Source of the DNA: Burkholderiales bacterium
GTDB taxonomy: Bacteria; Pseudomonadota; Gammaproteobacteria; Burkholderiales; Burkholderiaceae_C
Direction: 5' to 3'
DNA: 6,917 nucleotides
Assembly: GCA_005786815.1 (NCBI GenBank)
Contig: SYDB01000142.1
Coordinates: 1-6,917, forward strand
In this document: piece by piece, positions 5,905-6,917 of the stretch
How the letters are laid out: every line of letters starts with the position of its first letter
Numbering within the stretch: position 1 is the first letter of the stretch
The notes under the pieces: generated by a model
Seen by the model: only the letters and a program-made list of their open reading frames with translations
The model's database searches: none
Told to the model about the DNA's origin: nothing
Translations under genes and position numbers: made by a program

Positions 5905-5942
5905 AAAAACAATGGCCCTTTGATTACTTCTGACTCATTGTT
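5905..5942 (-). terminator. Weak terminator-like hairpin after the bactofilin gene
   Basis: On the minus strand AACAATG (5942-5936) pairs perfectly with CATTGTT (5914-5908) across a 21-base loop holding the bactofilin stop codon, and further Ts follow, making five in a row with the stem's last two. The stem has only two G-C pairs, so it would be weak; it may attenuate rather than end transcription into dctQM. Confidence 0.25.
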
Positions 5943-6253
5943 CCTTTGAACTTGCCGCCGCGCTCTATCTCTATTTCGTGGTACTCGAGCTTTCCGGAAA
6001 CTTTGCCTGTGCTGTGAATCAGCAAATGTGAGCGACAGTTGATATCTTCGTTGAGTTCGCCATGCACGTCCATTTCGCGCGCACGCACGATGCCAGAAAC
6101 TTTGCCCTTTTGTCCAATGAGTAAATCGTCAGCGATCAATTCGCCAGATACAACACCGTTGATGATGGCTTTACCTGGTGCAGAGATAGAACCTTTGAAG
6201 GTGACACCGTCACCGATCACTAGGTTGTTACTGGTGGGATTGTTATCTGCCAT
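5924..6253 (-). CDS. Bactofilin (polymer-forming cytoskeletal protein)
   Basis: This 109-residue protein is almost entirely a bactofilin (DUF583) domain. The repeating pattern of alternating hydrophobic residues and glycines forms the right-handed beta-helix: IGDGVTFKGSI (13-23), AIINGVVSGELIADD (29-43), LLIGQKGKVSGIVRA (44-58), EMDVHGELNED (60-70), HLLIHSTGKVSGKLEY (76-91) and IEIERGGKFKGTM (94-106). Short polar ends flank it. Bactofilins polymerise without nucleotide and scaffold wall-synthesis, stalk, motility or chromosome factors. Length is at the small end of normal for the family. A good ribosome binding site, AAGGA, sits five bases before the ATG. The aminotransferase upstream ends 35 bp away on the same strand, without a terminator between, so the two may share a transcript. 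No M23 peptidase, a frequent bactofilin partner, is in the window, so its role here is unknown. Confidence 0.93.
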   Translation of the reverse strand: MADNNPTSNNLVIGDGVTFKGSISAPGKAIINGVVSGELIADDLLIGQKGKVSGIVRAREMDVHGELNEDINCRSHLLIHSTGKVSGKLEYHEIEIERGGKFKGTMSQK

Positions 6254-6288
6254 GATTTTCCTTTTCGTAAGAAATGATGGGTTGAAGA

Positions 6289-6917
6289 TCAGTGATTATC
6301 GAGCGCAAAACGAATCGCTTGGGAAGACATATCTTCTAGCCAGGCAAAGTCCATGTGCTGATGGGCCTCGCAGATGAACCAAGGCTCACGTGAATCGGGT
6401 TCAAGCATAACGCCAAGATCAATCAATTTCCAAGCAAAGGCGCGGTAGAGGTCGCTGTTAGTCACGCGCCAGTCGCGGTAGTTTTGCGGAACTGTTGGCG
6501 TGAAATGAATGCCAAACATCGCTGGCGGCCCTGCAAAAGCATGCTCTACCCCTGCGTGACTAAAGACGCGTCCTAATAGCGCTTGAATACGTTCGCCGAC
6601 CCTATCAATCGTTTGGAGTGCAGCTGTATTGGTCAATATGTCTAAAGTGGCATGGGCAGCGCTTAGTCCAACCAAGTTGGCCGTGTATGTGCCGCCATGC
6701 ACGACGCCACCAGCATGCGAACCCACTTTGTCCATCACCGCAGCACGCCCGCCAAAAGCCGCTACGGGGTAACCATTGCCCATGGCTTTGGCGTAACTGG
6801 TGAGGTCTGCATAGATGCCGTAGAGCGATTGCGCGCCACCTTTGGCGACCCTAAATCCAGTTTTGACCTCATCGATGATGAGCATGGTGCCGTGCTCGGT
6901 ACACAAATCGCGCAGGC
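6289..6917 (-). CDS. Class III (HemL-like) PLP-dependent aminotransferase, C-terminal part (cut by window edge)
   Basis: The last 209 or so residues of a fold-type I aminotransferase are visible; the N-terminus lies beyond the right edge. The PLP site is clear: MLIIDEVKTGFRVA, with the Asp (codon near 6873-6871) that holds the pyridine nitrogen, and SYAKAMGNGYPVAAFGG, with the Schiff-base Lys at 6789-6787. GTYTAN follows at the position where glutamate-1-semialdehyde aminomutase (HemL) normally has GTLSGN, and the Lys motif is AKAMGNG rather than HemL's GKIIGGG. I therefore read it as a HemL-like class III aminotransferase of unknown substrate, not as HemL. Such proteins are commonly annotated as aspartate aminotransferase family protein. 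The visible part has no frameshift or missing catalytic residue. The TGA at 6291-6289 is followed after 35 bp by the bactofilin start, which suggests co-transcription. It might process a compound imported by the TRAP system further along the strand, but that is inference from proximity. Confidence 0.88.
   Translation of the reverse strand, partial: LRDLCTEHGTMLIIDEVKTGFRVAKGGAQSLYGIYADLTSYAKAMGNGYPVAAFGGRAAVMDKVGSHAGGVVHGGTYTANLVGLSAAHATLDILTNTAALQTIDRVGERIQALLGRVFSHAGVEHAFAGPPAMFGIHFTPTVPQNYRDWRVTNSDLYRAFAWKLIDLGVMLEPDSREPWFICEAHQHMDFAWLEDMSSQAIRFALDNH

Noticed and set aside
5869..5923. Dedicated promoter for dctQM
   Set aside because: TATACG on the minus strand resembles a -10 box, but no acceptable -35 lies at the right distance.
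6039..6377. 112-residue rightward open frame across the bactofilin/aminotransferase junction
   Set aside because: Antisense to two well-supported genes; no family resemblance.
1..6917. CRISPR array, insertion sequence, tRNA/rRNA, phage or defence genes
   Set aside because: No regularly spaced repeats, transposase or integrase motifs, terminal inverted repeats or RNA gene signatures were seen; nearly all bases are accounted for by typical metabolic, transport and structural genes.

Overview
The window looks like ordinary chromosome from a betaproteobacterium of the order Burkholderiales, probably Comamonadaceae (Limnohabitans- or Rhodoferax-like). The reasons are the form of the class I polyhydroxyalkanoate synthase N-terminus at the left edge, the small membrane protein next to it, the PgeF-type protein that follows, and the presence of a DctPQM-type TRAP transporter. 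This placement is inferred from protein family resemblance, not from a search. I see no mobile element, CRISPR array, tRNA or rRNA, and I did not find a convincing undescribed multi-gene system.

Left part (1-1606): the 5' end of phaC runs leftward off the window. Divergent from it is a 91-residue small membrane protein (626-901). Its 3' end overlaps, tail to tail, the 3' end of a leftward pgeF (polyphenol oxidase / laccase-domain family, peptidoglycan editing factor). The phaC/small-ORF intergenic region holds two perfect short inverted repeats.

Middle part (1706-4061): three rightward genes. A fumarylacetoacetate-hydrolase-family protein is followed 11 bp later by a Nudix hydrolase with an N-terminal zinc ribbon. 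Next comes a periplasmic TRAP substrate-binding protein (DctP family) with a good ribosome binding site. Its upstream gap contains a perfect CCGACC-N4-GGTCGG dyad lying inside a plausible promoter.

Right part (4070-6917): four leftward genes. In transcription order they are a class III (HemL-like) aminotransferase cut by the right edge, a bactofilin, and the TRAP small (DctQ) and large (DctM) membrane subunits, which overlap by ATGA. The TRAP system is therefore split: the binding protein is convergent with the membrane subunits, leaving 8 bp between stop codons, so the two halves need separate promoters.

Together the middle and right parts look like an uptake-and-catabolism neighbourhood for an organic acid: TRAP importer, FAH-fold hydrolase, and possibly an aminotransferase. 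The substrate cannot be read from the sequence. The points most worth a second look are the split TRAP layout, the operator-like dyad before dctP, the bactofilin placed between an aminotransferase and a transporter, and the overlapping 3' ends at 830-901.
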